Shown piece after piece: positions 1 through 5,646 of a DNA stretch of 12,182 nt. Every line of letters begins with the position of its first letter. Within the stretch, counting starts at the first letter, position 1. The DNA is from Thermoanaerobacterales bacterium. GTDB lineage: Bacteria; Actinomycetota; Acidimicrobiia; Acidimicrobiales; JACDCH01. The stretch is from NCBI GenBank assembly GCA_017577565.1, contig PKRH01000107.1:1-12182 (forward strand), written 5' to 3'. Position numbers and translations under genes: made by a program. Below the pieces are notes generated by a model. The model was not told the DNA's origin, searched no databases, and worked only from the letters and a program-made list of their open reading frames with translations.

Positions 1-127
1 CACCAGGATTGGTGTCCGCCAACACCTTCGTGATCGCCGCCGTCAACGTCGTCTTCCCATGGTCAATATGACCCATGGTCCCGATGTTCAAATGCGGCTT
101 CGTCCGCTCGAACTTTTCCTTCGCCAT
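1..127 (-). CDS. tuf: Elongation factor Tu, N-terminal part (cut by window edge)
   Basis: EF-Tu is the GTPase that carries aminoacyl-tRNA to the ribosomal A site. Only the first 42 codons are present. They start MAKEKFERTKPHLNIGTMGH and run into the P-loop GHIDHGKT and TLTAAITKVL, which is unmistakable EF-Tu. It is the last gene of the rpsL-rpsG-fusA-tuf order, 66 bp after fusA. The ATG start at 127 matches the family start exactly; an AGGA sits about 11 nt upstream, a rather long spacing. Two positions differ from the commonest bacterial form (HVNIGTIGH reads HLNIGTMGH here), both conservative. The segment is about 56% G+C by hand count, with nine of 42 codons ending in A or T and all three leucines encoded by TTG, clearly less GC-biased than the adjacent fusA. 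The identity is certain; whether this is the only tuf copy cannot be seen. Confidence 0.97.
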   Translation of the reverse strand, partial: MAKEKFERTKPHLNIGTMGHIDHGKTTLTAAITKVLADTNPG

Positions 128-193
128 GGCAGTGAACGTCCTCTGTGATGTCGTGACGGAATGCTGGACGTGGCGGCGGCTACCGACGAGGTG

Positions 194-2281
194 TCACTCG
201 CCCCGTACCCGGGCGACGATCTCCTCCTGCACGGACGCCGGGGTCTGCTGGTAGCTGTGGAACTGCATCGTGTACGTGGCACGACCCTGCGTCCGCGAGC
301 GCAGGTCGGTAGCGTAACCGAACATCTCGGAGAGGGGGACCTGGGCCCGGACGACCTGGCTGTTGCCCCGCTGCTCCATGCCGCCGACGCGACCACGGCG
401 GCTGTTGAGGTCGCCGATGACGTCGCCCATGTACTCCTCGGGCGTGACGACCTCGACCGACATGATGGGCTCGAGGAGGACGGGCTTCGCCCGGCGTGCG
501 GCCTCCTTGAACGCCATCGAGCCGGCGATCTTGAACGCCATCTCCGACGAGTCGACCTCGTGGTACTTGCCGTCCTCGAGCGTGGCGCGCACGTCCACGG
601 TCGGGTACCCGGCGAGCACCCCGGAGTCGAGCGACTGCTGGATGCCGGCGTCCACGGCCGGGATGAACTCCTTCGGCACGCGGCCGCCGGTGATCTTGTC
701 GACGAACTCGTACCCCCCGCCCGGGCCGAGCGGCTCGAGCGAGATGGTGACCTCGGCGAACTGGCCCGAACCGCCCGTCTGCTTCTTGTGGGTGTAGGTG
801 ACCCGCTCGACGGGCTGGGTGATCGTCTCGCGGTAGGCGACCTGCGGCTTGCCGACCGTCGCGTCGACCTTGAACTCACGCAGCATGCGGTCGACGATCA
901 CCTCGAGGTGCAGCTCGCCCATGCCGGAGATGACGGTCTGCCCGGTCTCCTCGTCGGTGCGGACCTGGAAGGTGGGGTCCTCCTCCGACAGGGCCTGCAG
1001 CGCCTTGCTCATCTTCTCCTGGTCGGCCTTCGTCTTGGGCTCGACCGCCACGTGGATGACCGGCTCGGGGAACTCGAGCTGCTCGAGCACGATCTCGTCG
1101 CCCGGCGTCGTCAGGGTGTCGCCGGTGCGGGTGCTCTTCAGGCCGATGCCCGCGGCGATGTCGCCGGTCATGACCGCGTCGACGTCCTCGCGGTGGTTGG
1201 CGTGCATCTGGAGGATGCGGCCGATGCGCTCCCGGGCGCCCGAGGTGGTGTTGACCACCTGCGAGCCCTTCTCGAGCCGGCCCGAGTAGACGCGGAAGTA
1301 GGTGAGCCGACCGACGTGCGGGTCGGACATGATCTTGAACGCCAGCGCCGTGAAGGGCTCGTCGTCGCTCGGCTTGCGCTCGATCATCTCGTTGCCCTTC
1401 ATCGACATGCCGGTGACGGGCGGCAGGTCGGCCGGGCTGGGCAGGAAGTGGACGATCGCGTCGAGCAGGGGCTGGACGCCCTTGTTCTTGAACGCCGAGC
1501 CGTTGAGGACGGGGACGATCTCGTTGGCGACCGTGCCGGTGCGCAGGGCGCGGCGCAGGTCGTCCTCGGTGATCTCCTCGTCGCCGACGTACTTCTCGAG
1601 GATGGTCTCGTCGACCGACGACAGGACGTCGATGAGCTTCTGCCGGTACTCCTCGGCCTGGTCGCGGAGGTCGTCGGGGATCTCGCCGACGTCGTACTTG
1701 GCCCCGAGCTCCTCGTCGTGCCAGATGATGGACTTCATGGCGACGAGGTCGACGACGCCCTTGTAGTGGCCCTCGGCACCGATGGGCAGCTGGATGACGG
1801 CGGTCGTGGCGCCCAGGCGCTCCTCGATGGAGGCGAGCGCGGCGAAGAAGTCGGCGCCGAGCCGGTCCATCTTGTTGATGAAGCACAGGCGCGGCACGCG
1901 GTACTTGTCGGCCTGCTTCCAGACCGTCTCGGTCTGGGGCTCGACGCCGGCCACGCCGTCGAACACCGCGACGGCGCCGTCGAGGACGCGCAGCGACCGC
2001 TCGACCTCGACCGTGAAGTCGACGTGGCCGGGCGTGTCGATGATGTTGATCCGGTGGTCGTTCCAGTAGCAGGTGGTGGCGGCGGAGGTGATGGTGATGC
2101 CGCGCTCCTGCTCCTGGGCCATCCAGTCCATCGTCGCCGAGCCCTCGTGGGTCTCGCCGATCTTGTAGGTGCGACCCGTGTAGTAGAGGATCCGCTCGGT
2201 CGTCGTGGTCTTGCCCGCGTCGATGTGGGCCATGATGCCGATGTTGCGGACCCGCTCGAGCGGCTGGCTGCGCTTTGTCAT
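194..2281 (-). CDS. fusA: Elongation factor G
   Basis: EF-G is the ribosomal translocase GTPase, which also assists ribosome recycling in the cytoplasm. The predicted product is 695 aa, normal for the family. The GTPase motifs are intact: P-loop AHIDAGKT at residues 18-25, switch I RGITITSAAT at 60-69, DTPGH at 82-86 and NKMD at 136-139. Domain II (GDIAAGIGLKSTRTGDT), domain III, domain IV (GGYEFVDKITGGRVPKEFIP) and a complete domain V follow. The frame is open upstream to 2611, but that extension runs through the intergenic region and antisense to rpsG. The start at 2281 gives MTKRSQPLERVRNIGIMAHI, which aligns with known EF-G N-termini. A purine-rich stretch (GAGAGACGAAGAAG) lies directly before the ATG, but there is no classical AGGAGG. 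It sits between rpsG and tuf in the str operon. No disrupted motif was seen. Confidence 0.98.
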   Translation of the reverse strand: MTKRSQPLERVRNIGIMAHIDAGKTTTTERILYYTGRTYKIGETHEGSATMDWMAQEQERGITITSAATTCYWNDHRINIIDTPGHVDFTVEVERSLRVLDGAVAVFDGVAGVEPQTETVWKQADKYRVPRLCFINKMDRLGADFFAALASIEERLGATTAVIQLPIGAEGHYKGVVDLVAMKSIIWHDEELGAKYDVGEIPDDLRDQAEEYRQKLIDVLSSVDETILEKYVGDEEITEDDLRRALRTGTVANEIVPVLNGSAFKNKGVQPLLDAIVHFLPSPADLPPVTGMSMKGNEMIERKPSDDEPFTALAFKIMSDPHVGRLTYFRVYSGRLEKGSQVVNTTSGARERIGRILQMHANHREDVDAVMTGDIAAGIGLKSTRTGDTLTTPGDEIVLEQLEFPEPVIHVAVEPKTKADQEKMSKALQALSEEDPTFQVRTDEETGQTVISGMGELHLEVIVDRMLREFKVDATVGKPQVAYRETITQPVERVTYTHKKQTGGSGQFAEVTISLEPLGPGGGYEFVDKITGGRVPKEFIPAVDAGIQQSLDSGVLAGYPTVDVRATLEDGKYHEVDSSEMAFKIAGSMAFKEAARRAKPVLLEPIMSVEVVTPEEYMGDVIGDLNSRRGRVGGMEQRGNSQVVRAQVPLSEMFGYATDLRSRTQGRATYTMQFHSYQQTPASVQEEIVARVRGE

Positions 2282-2336
2282 CTTCTTCGTCTCTCGCTCG
2301 ACATGACGACGACCGAGCTCGCCGGCCCGGTCGTCT

Positions 2337-2385
2337 GGGGGATCACGCCTCTCGGGGGGCACGACCCCCCAGGTGGTCGGGGGGT
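2337..2385 (-). promoter_or_regulatory. Alternative G/C-tract hairpins in the rpsG-fusA gap
   Basis: The rpsG/fusA gap contains on the plus strand GGGGGG (2354-2359), CCCCCC (2365-2370) and GGGGGG (2379-2384), plus GGGGG at 2337-2341. In the mRNA the middle tract (2365-2370) can pair with either neighbour. One hairpin has 6 bp with a 5-nt loop (2354-2370). The other has 6-7 bp with an 8-nt loop (2364-2385) and touches the rpsG stop codon. Because they share the middle tract they cannot form together. This could be a partial terminator, an mRNA-processing or stability element, or a translational control site. There is no U-tract, and the gene order implies that transcription continues into fusA. 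The pairing is seen directly; the function is inference. Confidence 0.45.
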
Positions 2386-2855
2386 TACCAGCGGTAGTGG
2401 GCGAAGGCCCGGTTGGACTCCGCCATCTTGTGCACGTCTTCCTTGCGCTTGACCGAGCTGCCGATGCCGTTGGAGGCGTCGAGGATCTCGGCGGCCAGGC
2501 GCTCGGACATCGAGCGCTCCCGGCGAGCCCGGGCGAAGTTGGTGATCCACCGGATGGCCAGGGTGTTGGCCCGGCGGGGCCGGACCTCGACGGGCACCTG
2601 GTAGGTGGCACCGCCGACCCGCCGGCTCTTGACCTCGAGCTGGGGCTTGACGTTGTCGACGGCCCGCTTCAGCACGGCGAGCGGGTCGCCCTCGGTCTTG
2701 CGGGCGACGATGTCGAGCGCGTCGTAGACGATGCGCTCGGCCAGCGTCTTCTTGCCGTGCATCAGCACCTTGTTGATGAACTGCGTCACCAGCACGGACT
2801 TGTAGACCGGGTCCGGCGGCAGCTCGCGCCGGGGGGCAGGGCCTCTGCGGGGCAT
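2385..2855 (-). CDS. rpsG: 30S ribosomal protein S7
   Basis: S7 is a primary 16S rRNA-binding protein that nucleates assembly of the 30S head and lines the E-site exit channel. The product is 156 aa, the usual bacterial length. It begins MPRRGPAPRRELPPDPVYKS and includes the conserved VTQFINKVLMHGKKTLAERI and GGATYQVPVEVRPRR segments, ending in NRAFAHYRW. The ATG at 2855 lies 4 nt beyond the rpsL stop. An AAGGAGG ribosome-binding site sits within the last codons of rpsL, so translation of the two genes is probably coupled. In E. coli S7 represses its own operon at the rpsL-rpsG junction. Here that gap is only 4 bp, so the E. coli-type leader structure cannot be present in the same form. Identity is secure. 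Confidence 0.98.
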   Translation of the reverse strand: MPRRGPAPRRELPPDPVYKSVLVTQFINKVLMHGKKTLAERIVYDALDIVARKTEGDPLAVLKRAVDNVKPQLEVKSRRVGGATYQVPVEVRPRRANTLAIRWITNFARARRERSMSERLAAEILDASNGIGSSVKRKEDVHKMAESNRAFAHYRW

Positions 2856-2859
2856 CCGG

Positions 2860-3231
2860 TCAGCCCTCCTTCTTCACGCCGTAGCGGCTGCGGGCCTGCT
2901 TGCGGTCGCGCACCCCGGCGGTGTCGAGGGTGCCGCGGATGATCTTGTACCGGACGCCGGGCAGGTCCTTCACCCGGCCACCCCGGACGAGGACGATCGA
3001 GTGCTCCTGCAGGTTGTGCCCCTCGCCGGGGATGTAGGCCGTCACCTCGACGCCGCTCGAGAGCCGGACGCGTGCCACCTTGCGCAGCGCCGAGTTCGGC
3101 TTCTTCGGGGTGTGGGTGAAGACGCGCGTGCACACCCCACGCCGCTGGGGCGCGCCCTTCAGCGCCGGCGTGCTCGCCTTCGTCGTCTTTGACCGGCGGC
3201 CCTTGCGGACCAACTGCTGGATGGTGGGCAC
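2860..3231 (-). CDS. rpsL: 30S ribosomal protein S12
   Basis: S12 sits at the decoding centre of the 30S subunit and helps set translational accuracy. The product is 123 aa with the normal sequence from PTIQQLVRKGRR to RYGVKKEG, including TPKKPNSALRKVARVRL and GEGHNLQEHS. I place the start at a GTG (3231). It gives the canonical (M)PTIQQL N-terminus and is preceded by GAGG with a 6-nt spacer; the in-frame extension to 3321 adds a low-complexity peptide without family support. The classical streptomycin-resistance positions are wild type, Lys43 and Lys88 (KDLPG), as is Asp89, the residue that carries the methylthio modification in other bacteria. It is the first gene of the str operon here because rpoC is separated by the accessory block. 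Confidence 0.98.
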   Translation of the reverse strand: MPTIQQLVRKGRRSKTTKASTPALKGAPQRRGVCTRVFTHTPKKPNSALRKVARVRLSSGVEVTAYIPGEGHNLQEHSIVLVRGGRVKDLPGVRYKIIRGTLDTAGVRDRKQARSRYGVKKEG

Positions 3232-3289
3232 TCGTAACCTCGCGAACGACGAACGGTCGTGGGACTCGGGGGCGGACGGGACGGACGAC

Positions 3290-3338
3290 GCGCGGGCACG
3301 CGCCGAGAGCCGACGGAACATCCTACGGGTGCCCGCGC
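3290..3338. repeat. 10-bp inverted repeat flanking the rpsL -10 region
   Basis: GCGCGGGCAC at 3290-3299 is the exact reverse complement of GTGCCCGCGC at 3329-3338. The 29 bp between them hold the predicted -10 element of the str promoter. The half-sites are 39 bp apart centre to centre. A shorter inverted pair, GCCCG/CGGGC with a 4-nt gap (3331-3344), overlaps the inner edge. If the predicted start site near 3313 is right, only one arm is transcribed, which favours a DNA-level protein site over an RNA hairpin. In a 70% GC background some such pairs arise by chance. Confidence 0.4.
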
Positions 3339-3349
3339 ACGGGCGGCAA
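3320..3349 (-). promoter_or_regulatory. Candidate sigma-70-type promoter of the str operon
   Basis: On the minus strand, TTGCCG (3349-3344) lies 18 bp before TAGGAT (3325-3320). These match TTGACA at four of six positions and TATAAT at four of six, including the key TA...T. Transcription would start near 3313, leaving a leader of about 80 nt before the rpsL GTG at 3231. It is the best -35/-10 pair I found by eye in the 286-bp gap upstream of rpsL. A weaker alternative -10, TAGAGT, occurs at 3402-3397 without a good -35. No mapped start site supports this. Confidence 0.45.
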
Positions 3350-3364
3350 CCTGCCGGCGCGCCG

Positions 3365-3383
3365 CGACGAGCCGGTCTCGTCG
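3365..3383. repeat. Short inverted repeat upstream of the str promoter
   Basis: CGACGAG (3365-3371) and CTCGTCG (3377-3383) form perfect 7-bp arms around a 5-nt centre. The element lies 16 bp upstream of the predicted rpsL -35 box and about 135 bp before the divergent SDR gene. It could be a binding site for a dimeric regulator, or chance. The rest of the 3232-3517 gap shows no gene. Confidence 0.35.
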
Positions 3384-3484
3384 TCCGGTGGCCACGACTC
3401 TAGGCCAGCGCCGCCGGTCTGCGCAGCACCTGCGCACCGCCCGCCGCCGGGTCCCCCAGCGCGCCGATCGCCCCGACCAGGTGG

Positions 3485-3506
3485 ACGGCCGGTGGACGCC
3501 GGCCGT
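3485..3506. repeat. 8-bp inverted repeat just upstream of the SDR gene
   Basis: ACGGCCGG (3485-3492) and CCGGCCGT (3499-3506) are perfect 8-bp arms around TGGACG. The repeat ends 11 bp before the SDR ATG at 3518. GTGGACG also occurs twice, 11 bp apart (3481-3487 and 3492-3498), one DNA turn. A possible -10, TAGAAC (3506-3511), overlaps the right arm and would place the transcript start at or next to the ATG, making a leaderless message. This suggests an operator over the SDR promoter. The symmetry is seen; the role is inference. Confidence 0.4.
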
Positions 3507-3517
3507 AGAACGGGGGC

Positions 3518-4633
3518 ATGGCCAGCACCGACGCCGGCGCGACCGAGACCTTCTTCGTCACCGGGTTCCCCGGGTTCCTGGGCTCGCGGCTGCTGCCCCG
3601 GATCCTCCGGCGCTCGCCCGGGGCCCGGGCGGTCTGCCTCGTCCAGCCCAAGTTCGAGTCGCTGGCCAAGGACCGGGTGCGGGCCCTCGAGGGCGAGGAC
3701 CCCGGCCTGGCGGGGCGCATCGAGCTCGTGCCCGGCGACCTCACCGTCCCCGGCCTGGGGCTCGACGACCCGGACGGGCTGGCGGCCGCCACCACCGAGG
3801 TGTGGCACCTCGCCGCGGTCTACGACCTGACCGTCCCCCGCGACCTCGGCATGCGGGTCAACGTCGAGGGCACCCGCAACGTCCTGCGCTTCGCCGAGCG
3901 GTGCCCCCGCCTGCGCCGCCACCACTACGTCAGCACCTGCTACGTCAGCGGCCGGTGGTGCGGCCCCTTCCGCGAGTCCGACCTCGACGTGGGCCAGTCG
4001 TTCAACAACTTCTACGAGGAGACGAAGTTCCTGGCCGAGGTGGAGGTGGCGGAGGCCCGCGACGGTGGCATGCCCACGACCGTCTACCGGCCCGCCATCG
4101 TCGTGGGCGACTCCCGCACCGGCGAGACGCAGAAGTTCGACGGCCCCTACTTCCTGGTCCAGTGGCTGGTGCGCCAGCCGCAGGGCCTGGCCCTCGTGCC
4201 CTACGTCGGCGACCCGACGATGGTGCGGTTCAACATGGTGCCGTCCGACTTCGTCGTCGACGCCATCGAGCACCTGTCGGGGCTCGAGGCCTCGCTCGGC
4301 CGGACCTACCAGCTCGCCGACCCCCACCCGCTGACCGTCGACGAGCTGCTCACCGAGATGGTGCGGGCGACCGGGCGCCGGGGGGTGCGGGTGCGCCTGC
4401 CCCGGCGGGCCACGGTGTGGGCGCTGGCCCACCTGGACGCGCTCGAGCGGTTCGTCGGCATCCCGGCCGAGGCCGTCGAGTACTTCGTGCACCCGACGCA
4501 CTACGACACGACGAACACCGACCGCGACCTGGCCGGCAGCGGCATCGCCTGCCCCCGGGTGCCGGACTACCTCCCGACGCTCGTGCGCTTCTTCCTCGAG
4601 CACCGGGAGGCCGACGTCGGGGCGATGGTGTAG
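3518..4633 (+). CDS. Extended short-chain dehydrogenase/reductase (NAD(P)-dependent)
   Basis: The 371-aa product is an extended SDR with a Rossmann fold. The cofactor loop TGFPGFLG is at residues 15-22, GDL at 73-75, HLAA at 97-100 and NVEGTRN at 115-121. The catalytic set is S139/T140 (in YVSTCYVSG) with Y166 and K170 in FYEETKFLAE, followed by YRPAIVVGDSRTG at 190-202. The TGFPGFLG/GTRN/YEETK combination resembles the branch holding fatty acyl-CoA reductases and thioester-reductase domains (male-sterility-like, NAD_binding_4) more than sugar epimerases. No signal peptide or membrane segment was seen. The ATG at 3518 has only a weak GGGGG upstream and may be leaderless. It runs divergently from rpsL and convergently with the epoxide hydrolase. 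A plausible role is reduction of an acyl thioester, aldehyde or ketone; the substrate is unknown. Confidence 0.9.
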   Translation: MASTDAGATETFFVTGFPGFLGSRLLPRILRRSPGARAVCLVQPKFESLAKDRVRALEGEDPGLAGRIELVPGDLTVPGLGLDDPDGLAAATTEVWHLAAVYDLTVPRDLGMRVNVEGTRNVLRFAERCPRLRRHHYVSTCYVSGRWCGPFRESDLDVGQSFNNFYEETKFLAEVEVAEARDGGMPTTVYRPAIVVGDSRTGETQKFDGPYFLVQWLVRQPQGLALVPYVGDPTMVRFNMVPSDFVVDAIEHLSGLEASLGRTYQLADPHPLTVDELLTEMVRATGRRGVRVRLPRRATVWALAHLDALERFVGIPAEAVEYFVHPTHYDTTNTDRDLAGSGIACPRVPDYLPTLVRFFLEHREADVGAMV

Positions 4634-4645
4634 CGGGCGGCGCGG

Positions 4646-4664
4646 CCCGGCGGCGCCCGCCGGG
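4646..4664. terminator. Bidirectional hairpin between SDR and epoxide hydrolase genes
   Basis: CCCGGCGG (4646-4653) and CCGCCGGG (4657-4664) form a perfect 8-bp stem with a 3-nt CGC loop inside the 32-bp gap between two convergent stop codons. A competing pairing, CGGGCG (4634-4639) with CGCCCG (4654-4659), is also possible. There is no T-run on either side, as is common for GC-rich actinobacterial terminators. Its position makes termination for both genes likely. Confidence 0.55.
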
Positions 4665-4665
4665 G

Positions 4666-5646
4666 TCAGCGCCCGGCCCGGACGTCCTCGACGAAGCCCA
4701 GCAGGGCGGCGTTGACCTCGTCCGGCCTCTCCTGCTGCACCCAGTGCCCGGCGCCCTCGACGAGGACGTTCCCCCGGTGGTCGGTGAGCCACCCCTCCAT
4801 GACCGCGGGCGGGGTCATGAGGAGGACGGGGTCGCCGGTGCCGGCGACGAACAGCGAGGGCACCTGGACCTCGGCCCCGGCGAGGTGCTCGGTCAGCCGC
4901 CAGTTGCGGTCGAGGTTGCGGTACCAGTTGATGCCCCCGGTGAACCCCGTGCGGGTGAACTCGGCGATGTAGTGGTCGAGCTCCTCCCGCCGGAGCCAGG
5001 CCGGCAGCTCGTCCGGCTGCGGCAGCCGCTCGACGAAGCCCCGTCCGTCGCCGGCCAGCGCCGAGGGGTCGGCGCCGACGGTGCCGGACAGGCCGGCGAG
5101 CATGCCGGTCATGGTGGCCGCCGGGTCGCGCCCGAGGTCGGCGTCGGCGACGCCGGGCTCCTGGAAGTAGAGGATGTAGAAGAACGAGTCGCCGACGACG
5201 TGCCGCATGACCTCGGTCGGCGGCCGCTCGCCCCGGGGGACGAAGGGCACGCTCATGCCGACGACGCCCGCCACCCGCTCCGGGGCCATGAGGGCGAGCT
5301 GCCAGACGACGATCGCGCCCCAGTCGTGGCCGACGAAGACGGCCCGCTCCTCGCCGATGTCGTCGAGCAGGGCCAGCAGGTCGCCGGTGAGGTGGAGGAT
5401 GTCGTAGTCCTCGACCCGCTCGGGGCGCGACGAGCGGCCGTAGCCCCGCTGGTCGGGGGCGAGGACCCGGCAACCGGCGGCGGCCAGCGCCGGGATCTGG
5501 TGGCGCCACGAGTAGGCCAGCTCGGGGAAGCCGTGGGCGAGCACCACCGGGAAGCCCTCCCCCGCGTCGAGGACGTGGAGCTCGACGTCGCGGGTCGCCA
5601 CCCGCCGCTGGCGGATGGACGGGTCGACCGGGGTCGGATCAGGCAT
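4666..5646 (-). CDS. Epoxide hydrolase, alpha/beta-hydrolase fold
   Basis: Soluble epoxide hydrolases open epoxides to vicinal diols through an aspartyl ester intermediate. This 326-aa protein has the full set: oxyanion motif HGFPE at residues 38-42, nucleophile Asp108 in GHDWG, lid tyrosines Tyr160 (YFQEPG, very like soluble epoxide hydrolases) and Tyr242 (NWYRN), acid Asp272 (GTGDPV) and base His301 (GAGHWVQ). An aspartate rather than serine nucleophile with both tyrosines makes epoxide hydrolase much likelier than esterase; a haloalkane dehalogenase would lack the tyrosine pair. I chose the ATG at 5646, with GAGGAGG 9 nt upstream; the ATG 48 bp further upstream lacks a ribosome-binding site. 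It overlaps the end of the monooxygenase gene by 8 bp (ATGCCTGA), so the two are probably translationally coupled. It is predicted cytoplasmic and resembles the mycobacterial EphA class. Confidence 0.94.
   Translation of the reverse strand: MPDPTPVDPSIRQRRVATRDVELHVLDAGEGFPVVLAHGFPELAYSWRHQIPALAAAGCRVLAPDQRGYGRSSRPERVEDYDILHLTGDLLALLDDIGEERAVFVGHDWGAIVVWQLALMAPERVAGVVGMSVPFVPRGERPPTEVMRHVVGDSFFYILYFQEPGVADADLGRDPAATMTGMLAGLSGTVGADPSALAGDGRGFVERLPQPDELPAWLRREELDHYIAEFTRTGFTGGINWYRNLDRNWRLTEHLAGAEVQVPSLFVAGTGDPVLLMTPPAVMEGWLTDHRGNVLVEGAGHWVQQERPDEVNAALLGFVEDVRAGR

Noticed and set aside
161..2452. A 763-codon plus-strand open frame antisense to fusA
   Set aside because: Same composition artefact; fusA is complete with all motifs on the minus strand.
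2282..2611. N-terminal extension of EF-G by 110 residues
   Set aside because: It runs through the intergenic hairpins and the rpsG coding region, and EF-G proteins start at the MTK/RVRNIGI region used here.
2860..3231. Possible streptomycin-resistance changes in S12
   Set aside because: The classical resistance positions Lys43 and Lys88 are wild type.
3232..3321. A 30-residue N-terminal extension of S12 starting at ATG 3321
   Set aside because: S12 starts at PTIQQL in its family. The GTG at 3231 has a well-placed GAGG, and the extension would overlap the predicted promoter.
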